DNA of 64,000 nucleotides from Bradyrhizobium sp. 138 (GTDB lineage Bacteria > Pseudomonadota > Alphaproteobacteria > Rhizobiales > Xanthobacteraceae), in contig NZ_JADPKT010000020.1 of NCBI RefSeq assembly GCF_023074075.1, positions 1 through 64,000 on the forward strand, in the 5' to 3' direction. The notes under the pieces are model-generated. The model was not told the origin of the DNA. It saw only the letters and a program-made list of their open reading frames with translations, and ran no database searches. Below, one piece after another: positions 46,680 through 55,913 of this stretch (the stretch's first letter is position 1; the number at the start of each line of letters is the position of its first letter). Both the position numbers and the translations under genes were made by a program.

Positions 46680-47984
46680 ATGACCATCGAAGTCGTTGCC
46701 CTGTTCGCGATTCTGTTTGCGCTGCTGGCCTGCGGCGTCTGGATCGGTCTGACGCTTGCGCTCACCGCGACGCTGCTGCTCGCGATGTTCCGTTCGATCC
46801 CGCTCGACAAGCTGCTGCCGCAATACGCCTGGAATATCCTGACCACGCAGGAGCTGCTGGCGCTGCCGCTGTTCATCCTGATGGGTGAGCTCTTGTTTCG
46901 CACCCGCCTGTCGCGCTCGTTGTTCCAGGGCCTCGCGCCCTGGGCAGGATTGCTGCCTGGCCGGCTGCTGCACGTGAACGTGATCGGCTGCACCATCTTC
47001 GCGGCGATCTCCGGTTCGTCGGCGGCAACGACGCAAGTGATTGGCCGCATGTCGCTCAACGAGCTCTTGCGCCGAGGCTATTCCCGCGACATCGCGATCG
47101 GCTCGCTCGCCGGCGCCGGCACGCTCGGCTTCCTGATCCCGCCGTCCAACATCATGATCATCTACGGCGTGCTCGGCGATGTCTCGATCCTGAAGCTGTT
47201 CACGGCCGGCGTGCTGCCGGGATTCCTGCTGGCCGCCACCTTCATGGCCTGGGTGATGCTGCACACCAGCCTCAAGCCCGCGATGGTGCCGGAGACGGAA
47301 GCCAAGCTTTCGCAAGTGCCGTGGAGCGAGCGCTTCGCCGCGCTGAAGGATCTCGCGCCGGCGCTGTTCCTGATCGCCTGCGTGCTCGGCTCGATGTATG
47401 GCGGGCTCGCCACGCCGTCGGAGGCCGCCGCCGTCGGTGTGCTCGGCGCGGCGCTGGTTGCCTGGGCGCAGGGCTCGATGTCGCAGCAGGTGCTGCGCGA
47501 CGTGCTGATCGGCTCGGTCGTGACGTGCTCGATGATCGCGCTGATCGTCCTTGGCGCTTCGATCCTCGGCAACGCCGCGGCCTTCCTCGGCATCCCGCAG
47601 GCGGTGGCCGCCTTCGTCAAGGGGCTCGGTCTGTCGCCCTTCATGCTGATCGTGGCGCTGATCGTCTTCTATCTTGTGCTCGGCTGTTTCCTCGACGGCT
47701 TCTCGATGATCGTGATGACGCTGCCGATCGTGCTGCCGATCGTGAAGGGCGCCGGCTTCGACGAGATCTGGTTCGGCGTGTTCCTGGTGCTCGCCGTCGA
47801 GATGGCGCAGATCACCCCGCCGGTCGGCTTCAACCTGTTCGTGATCCAGGGCCTGACCGATGACGGCCTCGGCTACATCGCGCGCGTGACGATGCCGTAT
47901 CTGATGATCATGGTCGGCTTCGTGCTCCTGCTGACGCTGTGGCCGGGCATCGTCACGATCCTGCCGCGGGTGCTGTACGGTTAG
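46680..47984 (+). CDS. dctM: TRAP transporter large membrane subunit (DctM family)
   Basis: 434 residues, about 12 helices. ALPLFILMGELLFRTRLSRS, GSSAATTQVIGRMSLNELLR, GTLGFLIPPSNIMIIYGVLG and QITPPVGFNLFVIQGL are family hallmarks. Forms the Na+-driven transport channel with DctQ. Last gene of the hydantoinase/TRAP operon; a long repeat region follows. Confidence 0.93.
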   Translation: MTIEVVALFAILFALLACGVWIGLTLALTATLLLAMFRSIPLDKLLPQYAWNILTTQELLALPLFILMGELLFRTRLSRSLFQGLAPWAGLLPGRLLHVNVIGCTIFAAISGSSAATTQVIGRMSLNELLRRGYSRDIAIGSLAGAGTLGFLIPPSNIMIIYGVLGDVSILKLFTAGVLPGFLLAATFMAWVMLHTSLKPAMVPETEAKLSQVPWSERFAALKDLAPALFLIACVLGSMYGGLATPSEAAAVGVLGAALVAWAQGSMSQQVLRDVLIGSVVTCSMIALIVLGASILGNAAAFLGIPQAVAAFVKGLGLSPFMLIVALIVFYLVLGCFLDGFSMIVMTLPIVLPIVKGAGFDEIWFGVFLVLAVEMAQITPPVGFNLFVIQGLTDDGLGYIARVTMPYLMIMVGFVLLLTLWPGIVTILPRVLYG

Positions 47985-48009
47985 TTGATCTCGGTCCCGA
48001 CATTTCGGG

Positions 48010-48640
48010 CCCGTCCCACCCACCATCCCTTGTGTTGCCCGACGGGCAAAACACGCAAGCCGTGGGTCGATAGCCCCTGGCAAAAATATTCGAATTTACA
48101 GAAGTTCGGTTTTGCCGTACAAGCCGAAGCATCCCGCCCGCCACAAGGGGCGTTTCGCGATCGTCACGAGACGCGGGCCGGGATGCGGTGGCCGCGACGG
48201 CGTCGGCGCGCGATGTGGATTGCAGGGCGGGAAAACCGTGAGCAGCGACAGGCGCGATACGACACGACGCTGACAGCGTCTTCGCATGGTCTCGACGGTG
48301 AGCGCACGCCAGCCGTGAAGAACCCAGCGAGGATGTGCGCGGACGGAGAAGTCGTGTGGTCCTGACGCCCGGGGTTCTGGCGTCAAGTCAAGCGGTGATG
48401 TAGCGGCCAACCGGTGCGCGCATCAGCCATCCGCAAGGCGACGGGGGCAATAGTGCAACGCTCCCCGGGGAGAGCACGAAGGACACCGTGAAAACCATCC
48501 GCGCAGGGAAGGCCGGGCGACCGGCATCACCTGTCGTCCACCCCGTGCGCGTTTTTTCGCACACGCGGGACCTCGGGTGCCAGCCGGCGTCCGGCCTTCC
48601 CTGCGCCCTTGCTATCGAAGAGGGCGCAAGACAACAGCAA
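48010..48640. repeat. Long dispersed intergenic repeat of Bradyrhizobium type
   Basis: No convincing gene lies in 47985-48869. The stretch has landmarks that I remember from many Bradyrhizobium/Rhodopseudomonas intergenic regions: TTGCCCGACGGGCAAAACAC, the block GTGTGGTCCTGACGCC, then CTCCCCGGGGAGAGCACG, then GCGCAGGGAAGGCCGG. This is recall, not a search. Short ORFs on both strands appear incidental. Confidence 0.5.
48503..48604. repeat. Large palindrome with inner T-rich hairpin (structured element)
   Basis: GCAGGGAAGGCCGG at 48503-48516 pairs perfectly with CCGGCCTTCCCTGC at 48591-48604. Inside it, CCCGTGCGCG-TTTTTT-CGCACACGCGGG (48542-48569) forms a second hairpin with a six-T loop. It could be transcribed as a stable RNA or act as a bidirectional terminator between the converging dctM and GST genes. 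Confidence 0.6.
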
Positions 48641-48686
48641 AGCTCGGGCGAAACAAGCCGCGAGGATGCGAAGGCATGTCCGCGAG

Positions 48687-48775
48687 TCGTAGGATGGGTA
48701 GAGCACTTGCGAAACCCATCATGTTTCGACGTGAAGATTAGTGATGGGTTTCGCTCCGCTCTACCCATCCTACGA
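48687..48775. repeat. Palindromic intergenic repeat (TAGGATGGGTAGAGC type)
   Basis: TCGTAGGATGGGTAGAGC at the left end mirrors GCTCTACCCATCCTACGA at the right end, with a further inverted pair AAACCCATCA / TGATGGGTTT inside. The arrangement and motif match the repeat at 57815-57907 and resemble REP/MITE-like units common in Bradyrhizobium. Confidence 0.7.
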
Positions 48776-48869
48776 AGTCTATCCGACTTTCAAATGCAAA
48801 CGTCGCCCCGGCCTTGTCGGCAGGGACGACGACTTGATCGAGGACGAGCGATGCGGCGCTCAATCTGGC

Positions 48870-49514
48870 CTACGCGGCCGCCTTCTTGCGCGCGAGCTCG
48901 GCCTTGTACAGCTCGAACTCCTCGGCGATCGCTTTCGCGATCGACGGCCGCTGGCGGAGGCGCTCGTAATAGGCCTTCAGGTTCGGCCATTTCGCCAGCT
49001 CGATCGGCGGCGTCGCCATGGTCCAGTTGATGACCGTGACGAGATAGGCGTCGGCGACGCTGAAATGGTCGAGCAGGAAGTCGCGCCCCTTCAGATGGTT
49101 GTCGAGATAGTCGAGCCGCGACAGGTTCTTCTCCAGCGCATAGGCCTTGGCGTCCTGCGGCGCCTTGCGGTCGAGCAGGGGAACGAACAGGCTCTTGTGC
49201 AGCTCGGTGCCGATGAAGCAGAGCCATTGATGCAGCCGCGTGCGCTCGATGCCGGCCGTGGCGCCGAGCCCGGATTGCGGGAAGCGGTCGGCGACATATT
49301 GCAGGATCGCGGCGTTCTCAGTCAGAACCACGCCCTCGTCGGTGCGCAGCGTCGGCACGAGGCCGATCGGATTGACGGCGCGGAAGTCGGAGCCGTCGCT
49401 CAGCACTGTCTTGGTCGGCGGGTCGACCTCGAGATAGTTCGCCTCGGCGCCGGCTTCATACAGCGCGACACGGGTCGCCATCGAGCAGGCGAGCGGCGAG
49501 AAATAGAGATCCAT
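48870..49514 (-). CDS. Glutathione S-transferase
   Basis: 214 residues. The N-terminal thioredoxin-like domain reads MDLYFSPLACSMATRVALYE, NPIGLVPTLRTDEG with the cis-Pro, and LTENAAILQYVADRFP, which binds glutathione. The C-terminal helical domain contains DHFSVADAYLVTVINW. Cytosolic conjugation or reduction of electrophiles. Divergent from a TetR gene 105 bp away, which probably controls it. Confidence 0.9.
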   Translation of the reverse strand: MDLYFSPLACSMATRVALYEAGAEANYLEVDPPTKTVLSDGSDFRAVNPIGLVPTLRTDEGVVLTENAAILQYVADRFPQSGLGATAGIERTRLHQWLCFIGTELHKSLFVPLLDRKAPQDAKAYALEKNLSRLDYLDNHLKGRDFLLDHFSVADAYLVTVINWTMATPPIELAKWPNLKAYYERLRQRPSIAKAIAEEFELYKAELARKKAAA

Positions 49515-49564
49515 CTGTAGCCTCCTTGGGCAATTCTCTTGAGGATTCGCTCAACCTGGCCAGA

Positions 49565-49592
49565 TTGATTTTTGTACTGTCTTGCATAATAT
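49565..49592 (+). promoter_or_regulatory. Promoter and possible operator between gst and tetR
   Basis: TTGATT, 16 nt, TAATAT gives a plausible -35/-10 pair toward the tetR gene. ATTTTTGTAC at 49568-49577 overlaps it and is mirrored by GTACAAAAAT at 49623-49632, just inside the tetR reading frame. The pair may form operators for autoregulation and control of gst. Confidence 0.4.
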
Positions 49593-49619
49593 GAGGTCGG
49601 TCAAGGATTAATTTGCGAC

Positions 49620-50300
49620 ATGGTACAAAAATCGAAGCCGCCAGCTGCTGCCAGTGAGCCCGAGCGCCGCGGCGAACCCGAGCGCCGCGGCGAGCCGAAG
49701 CGCCGCGGCCGCCCACGCGCCTACGAGCCCGAGGTTGCGCTCGGCAAGGCGCTGGACCTGTTCCGCAAGCAAGGCTTCGCGGCCACCTCGCTCGACGATC
49801 TCAGCGCAGCAACGGGCATGAACCGCCCGAGCCTCTACGGCGCCTTCGGCGACAAGCGCGAGCTCTACATCAAGAGCTACCAGCGTTACCGCGACGAAGC
49901 TGGCGCGGCCATGGTGGCGATCTTCCGCGAGGAGATGCCGCTGCGCCAGCGGCTGGAGCGCATCTACGCGTCCGCGCTGGACATCTATCTGTCCGGCGAC
50001 ACCGGACCGCGCGGTTGCTTCACGGTCGTGACCGCAGCGTCCGAGGCCGTTGGTGATCCCGAGATCCGCGACATGGTGCTGGACGGCCTCACTGGATTAG
50101 ACAAGGCTTTTGCAAGTTGCTTCCGCCGCGCCAAGGAGAAGGGCGAGTTGCCGGAGAGCGCCGATCCAACCGCGCTGGCGCAGATCGCCTCCGCCACCGT
50201 CCACACCATCGCCATCCGCTCGCGCGCGCGCGTGCCGCGCAAGGAGCTCGAGGCGATCGTGAAGGGCGCGATCGGCGTGATGGTGGGAGCCAAGGAGTAG
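49620..50300 (+). CDS. TetR/AcrR-family regulator
   Basis: 226 residues. HTH: ATSLDDLSAATGMNRPSLYG, AFGDKREL; the sensor half has GPRGCFTVVTAASEAVGDPE, typical of the RGCF subgroup. The N-terminus is unusual: a 15-bp unit coding PERRGE is repeated nearly three times (49663-49710), giving a charged lead-in that ends RRGRPRAYEP. It probably represses gst and itself in response to an electrophile. Confidence 0.9.
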   Translation: MVQKSKPPAAASEPERRGEPERRGEPKRRGRPRAYEPEVALGKALDLFRKQGFAATSLDDLSAATGMNRPSLYGAFGDKRELYIKSYQRYRDEAGAAMVAIFREEMPLRQRLERIYASALDIYLSGDTGPRGCFTVVTAASEAVGDPEIRDMVLDGLTGLDKAFASCFRRAKEKGELPESADPTALAQIASATVHTIAIRSRARVPRKELEAIVKGAIGVMVGAKE

Positions 50301-50320
50301 GCTGTCGTCCCGGCGTCCAA

Positions 50321-52288
50321 TTACGCCGCGCGAATCTGCCCTAGGAAGTGGTCCACCTCGTCCCGCAGCCGCTGCGACTGTTTCGACAGCTCGATCGCCG
50401 AGCCCAGCACTTCCTCCGCCGCCGTGCCGGTGGCGGCGATGCCGTCGGTGACGCCGGCGATGTTCTGCGAGACCTCGCCGGTGCGGGCGGCCGCCTGCTG
50501 GACGTTCTGTGCGATCTCCTGCGTCGCCGTGCCCTGCTGGCCAACGGCTGCGGCGATCGCGGCGGAGATTTCGTCGACCTCTCGGATCGTCGCGCAGATC
50601 GACTGGATGCCGTCCACCGCGCCTGATGTCTCGCCCTGCACCGCCGTGACCTGGGCGCCGATCTCCTCGGTCGCCTTCGCCGTCTGCGTCGCCAATGCCT
50701 TGACTTCGGAAGCGACCACGGCAAAGCCGCGGCCGGCTTCGCCCGCGCGGGCCGCTTCGATCGTTGCATTCAGCGCCAGCAGATTGGTCTGGCCGGCGAT
50801 GCCATTGATGAAGGAGACGACGTCGCCGATTTTCTGTGCGGCCTCCGCGAGACTCTGCACGCGCGCATTCGACTGCCGGCCGTCGCTGGCGGCCTTGCCG
50901 ACCACCTCGGTCGCGTGGGCGAGGCGCCGGCTGATCTCGGTCATCGACGAGGACAGTTCCTCCGCCGCTGCCGCCACGGTCTGCACGTTCTCCGAGGCCA
51001 GCGCCGAGGCGGACGATACCGCGCCCGTTTGCTGTCGGGACTGCTCGACGATGGCCGACATCGAGCGCGCCGTATGCTCCATCTCGACCGCAGCCGAGGA
51101 CACGGTGGTGACGACGTCGCGGATGCTGGCCTCGAAATTGTCGGCAAGCGCGGCAAACGCACGCCGCTTCTCCGCTTCGGACTGCGCCTTGGCTTCCAGC
51201 TGCTCGGCCTGGAGCTTGCCAAAGTTGACGGCGTTGTCGCGGAACACCGCGACCGCCTTCACCATCGCTCCGACCTCGTCATTCGCCTTGCTGGCGGGGA
51301 TCGCGACGTCGAGCCGGCCGTCCGCGAGCTCGCGCATGACGGAGGTGATGGAGAGGATCGGCCGCGAGATGCTGCGGGCGATGAGATAACCGACGATGGC
51401 GGCAAGCACGAGCCCGATCGCGGCGATCGCGAGCGCGAGCATCCAGGCGCGGTCGGCCGAAGCTTCGTAATCGGCATTGTCCATCACCAGCTCGACGGCG
51501 CCGAGGGCTTTTCCGGAAAAATCCTTGATCGGTGCGAGCAGCGCTGCGACCGGGGTATTGTCGAGCTTGGCCTGCTTCACGGTGAAGCTGCCTGCGGTGG
51601 CGCGGCCGTAATCGGCCGCGTCGAAGAAGCTCTTGCCCTTCAGGGTGCCGCCGAACAGCTTGAAGCCCGAGCCGTCGGCGAGATGGAAGGCGACGTCGAC
51701 GTGGCGATTGGTCTTGAAATCGTCGAGGAAGGACTGGCCGAAGGTCAGGCCGAATTCCACCGAGCCGAGATGCCTGCCGGCTTGCGCGATCGGCACCACG
51801 CCGCGAATGCCGAGCCCGGCGACGCCGCCTTCGAGGCCGACCACGACCTTGCGATCCTGGTTGGCGACGACGACGGTCTTGCGGAAACCGGAGAGGTCGT
51901 CGCCGAACTTGGCAGGCTGGTGCACGCGCAGGAACGAGGTCGCCGGCGCCACGTGGAACTGGAACTGCTCGACACCGTATTCCGACTTGGTGGCGGCAAA
52001 GACCGGCCCGAACAGCCCGACCAGGGCGTTGCGGTCCTGCTTGGCCATCGCATCCTGCGTTGCCGGCATCGCGGCCACGACCGCGCTCATGGCGGAGGCG
52101 CGGTGGGATTCCTCGGCGATGCGCGACTGAAGCGCATCATAATGGCTGCGCAGCTCGCGCTGGTCGGCGCGGTCGATGATCCCCGCGATGATCCACATCG
52201 CGCCGAGCACGGCAAACAGGGCAGTGGCCGCCGCCGTCACCGCCAGGGCAACCGTGATCCGCATCCTGAGGCCGAGGCTCGCGCGCAT
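50321..52288 (-). CDS. Methyl-accepting chemotaxis protein
   Basis: 655 residues from ATG 52288; the longer frame to 52555 enters intergenic repeat DNA. One N-terminal helix ([20 protein letters not shown]), a periplasmic Cache-like sensor, a second helix ([20 protein letters not shown]), HAMP ([20 protein letters not shown]), and the signalling tip [20 protein letters not shown] with [18 protein letters not shown]. It relays a chemical signal to CheA; the ligand is unknown. The gap 52289-52457 contains the REP-like GTCGTCCCGGCGAACGCGGG. Confidence 0.93.
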   Translation of the reverse strand: MRASLGLRMRITVALAVTAAATALFAVLGAMWIIAGIIDRADQRELRSHYDALQSRIAEESHRASAMSAVVAAMPATQDAMAKQDRNALVGLFGPVFAATKSEYGVEQFQFHVAPATSFLRVHQPAKFGDDLSGFRKTVVVANQDRKVVVGLEGGVAGLGIRGVVPIAQAGRHLGSVEFGLTFGQSFLDDFKTNRHVDVAFHLADGSGFKLFGGTLKGKSFFDAADYGRATAGSFTVKQAKLDNTPVAALLAPIKDFSGKALGAVELVMDNADYEASADRAWMLALAIAAIGLVLAAIVGYLIARSISRPILSITSVMRELADGRLDVAIPASKANDEVGAMVKAVAVFRDNAVNFGKLQAEQLEAKAQSEAEKRRAFAALADNFEASIRDVVTTVSSAAVEMEHTARSMSAIVEQSRQQTGAVSSASALASENVQTVAAAAEELSSSMTEISRRLAHATEVVGKAASDGRQSNARVQSLAEAAQKIGDVVSFINGIAGQTNLLALNATIEAARAGEAGRGFAVVASEVKALATQTAKATEEIGAQVTAVQGETSGAVDGIQSICATIREVDEISAAIAAAVGQQGTATQEIAQNVQQAAARTGEVSQNIAGVTDGIAATGTAAEEVLGSAIELSKQSQRLRDEVDHFLGQIRAA

Positions 52289-52457
52289 GTCCGACTCGTT
52301 GTTTGAGCGTTGGTTAAGAACGCCTATCAACTTCTCGCTAAGAGAGGGTGAACGAGACACCGGCGGAGCGCAGTGGTTGTGGTGAGCTCCTTGCCAAAAC
52401 CACAGCTGTCGTCCCGGCGAACGCGGGACGGTACCGCGTATGTAGAGCTGGCGAGGC

Positions 52458-53423
52458 CTAATACCCCCTTGCCCGATCCACCACGTTCTCCAGCGCACCG
52501 CCGGCCTCGAACCGCGCGATCTGCTCGGCGACATAGGCTGAAATCGCGTCCGCATCGGTGTCGGCGGCGTTGTGCGGCGTCAGCACCACCCTGGGATGGG
52601 TCCAGAATCGGCTGTCCGCTGGCTGCGGCTCCTGCACGAAGACGTCGAGCGAGGCGGCGCCCAGCGTACCGTCGTCGAGGCAGGCCAGGATGTCGGCCTC
52701 GTTCTGGAGGCCGCCGCGGCCGGCATTGATCAAAATCGGCGCGCCGAGCGGGCCGTTGCGATTGAGCTTGGTGAAGACGTCGCGGTTGAGGATGCCGTGC
52801 GTCTCCGGCGTCAGCGGCAGCAAGCAGACCAGGATATCCGTCGCGCGCAGGAACGCATCGATCTGGGCTGCGCCATGGAAGCATTCGACACCATCGATCG
52901 CGCGGGGGCTGCGGCTCCAGCCCGCGACGCGGAAGCCGAGCCGCCGCAGCACGTCGGCGGCATCCGCCCCTAACGTGCCAAGCCCCATGACGCCAACCGT
53001 GACGGCACTCGCCGGCCATTGATATTTCGGCTCCCAGCGCTTCTCGCGCTGCGACTGCCTGAGATAAAGCTCCTGGCGGTGATGCATCAGCACGTGCAGC
53101 ACGACATATTCGGTCATGCGGCCGGTCAGATCGGGCACGGCGACGCGGACCAGCGGCACATTTGGCAGGCTCATGTCCGCCATCAACGCATCGACACCGG
53201 CGCCGAGATTGAAGATCGCCCGCAGATTGGGGAAGGCGCCGAGATCGCCCGGCACCGGCTTCCACACCGTGGCATAGTGCACCTCGGCAGGATCGAGCGA
53301 GGAATTGGGCAGCAGCACCACGCGGCGGCCGCCACAGACCGCGTCGAACCGAGCCTTCCAGCGCTCCGGCAGCCAGTTCTGCTGCGTGCTGTTGATGAGG
53401 ACGGCCAGTGTGCCCATTGTCAT
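52458..53423 (-). CDS. ghrA: D-isomer 2-hydroxyacid dehydrogenase (glyoxylate/hydroxypyruvate reductase A-like)
   Basis: 321 residues. NAD(P) fold [20 protein letters not shown]; catalytic Arg in [12 protein letters not shown], Glu in FVQEPQPAD and His in TPHNAADTD. The overall layout is GhrA-like: reduction of glyoxylate and hydroxypyruvate in the cytoplasm. ATG 53417, two codons in, is an alternative start. Confidence 0.85.
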   Translation of the reverse strand: MTMGTLAVLINSTQQNWLPERWKARFDAVCGGRRVVLLPNSSLDPAEVHYATVWKPVPGDLGAFPNLRAIFNLGAGVDALMADMSLPNVPLVRVAVPDLTGRMTEYVVLHVLMHHRQELYLRQSQREKRWEPKYQWPASAVTVGVMGLGTLGADAADVLRRLGFRVAGWSRSPRAIDGVECFHGAAQIDAFLRATDILVCLLPLTPETHGILNRDVFTKLNRNGPLGAPILINAGRGGLQNEADILACLDDGTLGAASLDVFVQEPQPADSRFWTHPRVVLTPHNAADTDADAISAYVAEQIARFEAGGALENVVDRARGY

Positions 53424-53509
53424 TCGAAGTGCCTCGTCGGGTTCCGTTCAAGAAGAGCCCTCCTTGGCACGATCTGTCGGATTTTTCTTGCAAATTTTTT
53501 CCGCAGTCC

Positions 53510-53536
53510 TGTCGGGGCGGGGCATATTGGCGCGTC
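53510..53536 (+). promoter_or_regulatory. Candidate ECF42-type promoter P1 (YCII-sigma operon)
   Basis: TGTCGG, 17 nt, CGTC, ending 28 bp before ATG 53565. The same spacing and elements recur at 55291-55317 and 58880-58906, upstream of the other genes of this cluster. It would make the sigma factor autoregulated. Confidence 0.7.
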
Positions 53537-53564
53537 TTTAGAACAGACGAGGAAAGTGTCGCCT

Positions 53565-53933
53565 ATGCTTTATGCCATCCTTTGCTATCACGATGAGGAC
53601 TTCGTCGGCTCCTGGAGCAAGGAGCAGGACGAGGCCGTGATGAAGAAGCTCGCCGTGGTGCAGGAGAAGCTCACGAGCCAAGGCCGGCTCGGGCCGGTGG
53701 CACGGCTGCTGCCGACCACGGCGGCTGCGACCTTGCGCAAGGAAGATCCGCCGCTGGTGCTCGACGGTCCCTATGCCGAAACCAAGGAGCAGCTGCTCGG
53801 CTTCTACATCGTCGATTGCAAGAATCTCGACGAAGCGCTCGACGTCGCCCGCGACCTCGGCGCGGCCAATCCCGGCGGCGCCTATGAGGTGCGTCCCGTC
53901 GGCGTGTTCCGGCCCGGAGGAAACTTGTCGTGA
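53565..53933 (+). CDS. YCII/DGPF-family protein
   Basis: 122 residues. MLYAILCYHDEDFVGSWSKE at the start, and the family signature VLDGPYAETKEQLLGFYIVD. YCII-related proteins are small alpha-beta dimers of uncertain activity and are the classical genetic partners of ECF42 sigma factors. The stop overlaps the sigma factor's GTG start, so the two are co-translated. Confidence 0.92.
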   Translation: MLYAILCYHDEDFVGSWSKEQDEAVMKKLAVVQEKLTSQGRLGPVARLLPTTAAATLRKEDPPLVLDGPYAETKEQLLGFYIVDCKNLDEALDVARDLGAANPGGAYEVRPVGVFRPGGNLS

Positions 53934-55213
53934 ACGAGGCCGACACCGCCTGGATCGAGACCGCGCTGACCTCGGCGCGACCCCAGGCGGTCGGCGCGCT
54001 GCTGCGCTATTTCCGCGATCTCGACACTGCCGAGGAGGCGTTCCAGAATGCGTCCCTGCGCGCGCTCAAGTCCTGGCCGCAGAACGGGCCACCGCGCGAT
54101 CCTGCGGCCTGGCTGATCATGGTCGGCCGCAATGCCGCCATCGACGAGGTGCGCCGGACCCGCAAGCAGCAGCCGCTGCCGGAGGACGATCAGGCGATCT
54201 CCGATCTCGACGACGCCGAGGGCGCGCTGGCCGAGCGGCTCGACGGCTCGCACTACCGCGACGACATTTTGCGCTTGATGTTCATCTGCTGCCATCCGCA
54301 ATTGCCGGCGACGCAGCAGATCGCGCTCGCGCTGCGCATCGTCTCGGGCCTGACCGTGAAGCAGATCGCGCGCGCCTTCCTGGTCTCGGACGCGGCGATG
54401 GAGCAGCGCATCACCCGCGCCAAGGCGAAGGTCGCGGAGGCGGGGACGCCGTTCGAAGCGCCCGGCGCGGTCGAGCGCTCCGAGCGGCTCGCCGGTGTCG
54501 CGGCGATGATCTATTTGATCTTCAACGAGGGCTATTCGGCGAGCGGCGACACCGCGGAGATCCGCAAGCCGCTCTGCGAGGAGGCGATCCGGCTGGGGCG
54601 CCTGCTGCTGCGGCTGTTTCCGAGCGAGCCGGAGATCATGGGGCTCACGGCGCTGATCCTGCTGCAACATGCGCGCAGCGCCGCGCGCTTTGCCGCGGAC
54701 GGCTCGCTGATCCTGCTCGACGACCAGGACCGCTCGCTGTGGAACGGCACCATGATTGCGGAAGGGCTTGCGCTGATCGACAAGGCGATGCGCCACCGCC
54801 GCAGCGGGCCCTATCAGATCCAGGCCGCGATCGCCGCGCTGCATGCCCGCGCGGCGACGCCGGAGGAGACCGATTGGGCGCAGATCGACCTGCTCTACGG
54901 CGCGCTCGAAGTTGTGCAGCCCTCGCCGGTGGTGACGCTCAACCGCGCCGTCGCGGTCTCCAAGGTGCGCGGGCCGCAAGCCGCGCTCGAATTGATCGAG
55001 CCCTTGGCGCCGAAGCTCGCCAACTACTTCCATTTCTACGGCGTGCGCGGCGCCTTCCTGATGCAGCTCGGCCGCAACGACGAAGCCCGCATCGCCTTCG
55101 ATCGCGCCATTGCCCTGGCCAACACCTCGGCCGAAGCCGCGCACATCCGCATGCATCTCGACCGCCTGATCCGTGACAGCCAGCCGAAGAAGGAAAGCGC
55201 GAAGGCGAAGTGA
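53930..55213 (+). CDS. ECF42-type RNA polymerase sigma factor with DUF6596 extension
   Basis: 427 residues, GTG start. Sigma-2 region AEEAFQNASLRALKSW, DPAAWLIMVGRNAAIDEVRR; sigma-4 helix-turn-helix LTVKQIARAFLVSDAAMEQR. A roughly 230-residue C-terminal extension follows (MIYLIFNEGYSASGDTAEIR; PYQIQAAIAALHARAATPEE; TPR-like), which marks the ECF42 group. No anti-sigma gene is present; in this group the C-terminal part is thought to control activity. Confidence 0.92.
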   Translation: MNEADTAWIETALTSARPQAVGALLRYFRDLDTAEEAFQNASLRALKSWPQNGPPRDPAAWLIMVGRNAAIDEVRRTRKQQPLPEDDQAISDLDDAEGALAERLDGSHYRDDILRLMFICCHPQLPATQQIALALRIVSGLTVKQIARAFLVSDAAMEQRITRAKAKVAEAGTPFEAPGAVERSERLAGVAAMIYLIFNEGYSASGDTAEIRKPLCEEAIRLGRLLLRLFPSEPEIMGLTALILLQHARSAARFAADGSLILLDDQDRSLWNGTMIAEGLALIDKAMRHRRSGPYQIQAAIAALHARAATPEETDWAQIDLLYGALEVVQPSPVVTLNRAVAVSKVRGPQAALELIEPLAPKLANYFHFYGVRGAFLMQLGRNDEARIAFDRAIALANTSAEAAHIRMHLDRLIRDSQPKKESAKAK

Positions 55214-55290
55214 CACGCGAGACCATTTTCCACCGTCATGCCCGGCCATGACGTGGGGGCCGGCAGTCTGCCAAAAATTTCCCGTCGTCT

Positions 55291-55317
55291 TGTCGACCGG
55301 GGCCACTCCCGTTCGTC
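55291..55317 (+). promoter_or_regulatory. Candidate ECF42-type promoter P2 (SRPBCC-VOC)
   Basis: TGTCGA, 17 nt, CGTC, ending 26 bp before ATG 55344. It matches P1 in both elements (one base different at the -35) and in spacing. Confidence 0.75.
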
Positions 55318-55343
55318 CTAAGCCCGTATCCACGGAGCCCCTC

Positions 55344-55883
55344 ATGCTGAAAGCCATTGCCGCCATCGCCGTCGTGTTCGCCGTCGGCCTGGCCGGTGTT
55401 CTCGTCTTTGCCCTGACAAAACCCGACACCTTCCGCGTCGAGCGCAGTCTCGCCGTGAAAGCGCCGGCGGAGGCGATCTATCCGATCGTCGCCGATTTTC
55501 GCCGCTGGACCGCCTGGTCGCCCTATGAGAACCGCGACCCCGCCATGAAGCGGACTTTCGGTGGAACCGCTGAAGGCAAGGGCGCGACCTATGCCTGGGA
55601 CGGGAACAACAATGTCGGGGCCGGCCACATGGAGATCCTGGAGGCGAGCGGACCCTCGAAGCTTCGGATCAAGCTCGATTTCGAGCGGCCGTTCGAGGGC
55701 CACAACACCGCCGAGTTCACCTTTGTGCCGCAAGGCGATGCCACACTGATCACATGGGCGATGTATGGTCCGGCCCCGTTCCTGTCCAAAGTGATGCAGG
55801 TATTCATCAACATGGACAGCATGATCGGCAAGGATTTCGAGGCTGGCCTCGCCAGCCTGAAGAAGCTTACCGAGAAGCAATAA
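55344..55883 (+). CDS. SRPBCC-family protein with N-terminal membrane anchor
   Basis: 179 residues. One hydrophobic helix (AIAAIAVVFAVGLAGVLVFA) is followed by the polyketide-cyclase-like fold: VKAPAEAIYPIVADFRRWTA, WSPYENRDPAMKRTF and FEAGLASLKKLTE at the end. It should bind a small hydrophobic ligand at the membrane surface. The VOC gene follows by 30 bp, under the same candidate ECF42 promoter. Confidence 0.88.
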   Translation: MLKAIAAIAVVFAVGLAGVLVFALTKPDTFRVERSLAVKAPAEAIYPIVADFRRWTAWSPYENRDPAMKRTFGGTAEGKGATYAWDGNNNVGAGHMEILEASGPSKLRIKLDFERPFEGHNTAEFTFVPQGDATLITWAMYGPAPFLSKVMQVFINMDSMIGKDFEAGLASLKKLTEKQ

Positions 55884-55913
55884 GCCTCACGACCAGCGAA
55901 AAGGAGAGAAACG

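Noticed and set aside
46539..48083. 514-aa minus ORF opposite dctM
   Set aside because: Gln/His/Arg-rich shadow frame; dctM on the + strand is full length and hydrophobic as expected.
49663..49710. 15-bp tandem repeat in tetR as a phase-variable microsatellite
   Set aside because: Only about 2.7 imperfect units, in frame; a unit change would not shift the frame, so phase variation is unlikely.
50915..52306. 463-aa + strand ORF opposite the chemoreceptor
   Set aside because: Composition is Arg/Gly/His-rich and low in hydrophobic cores; it is the antisense shadow of a clear MCP gene in high-GC DNA.
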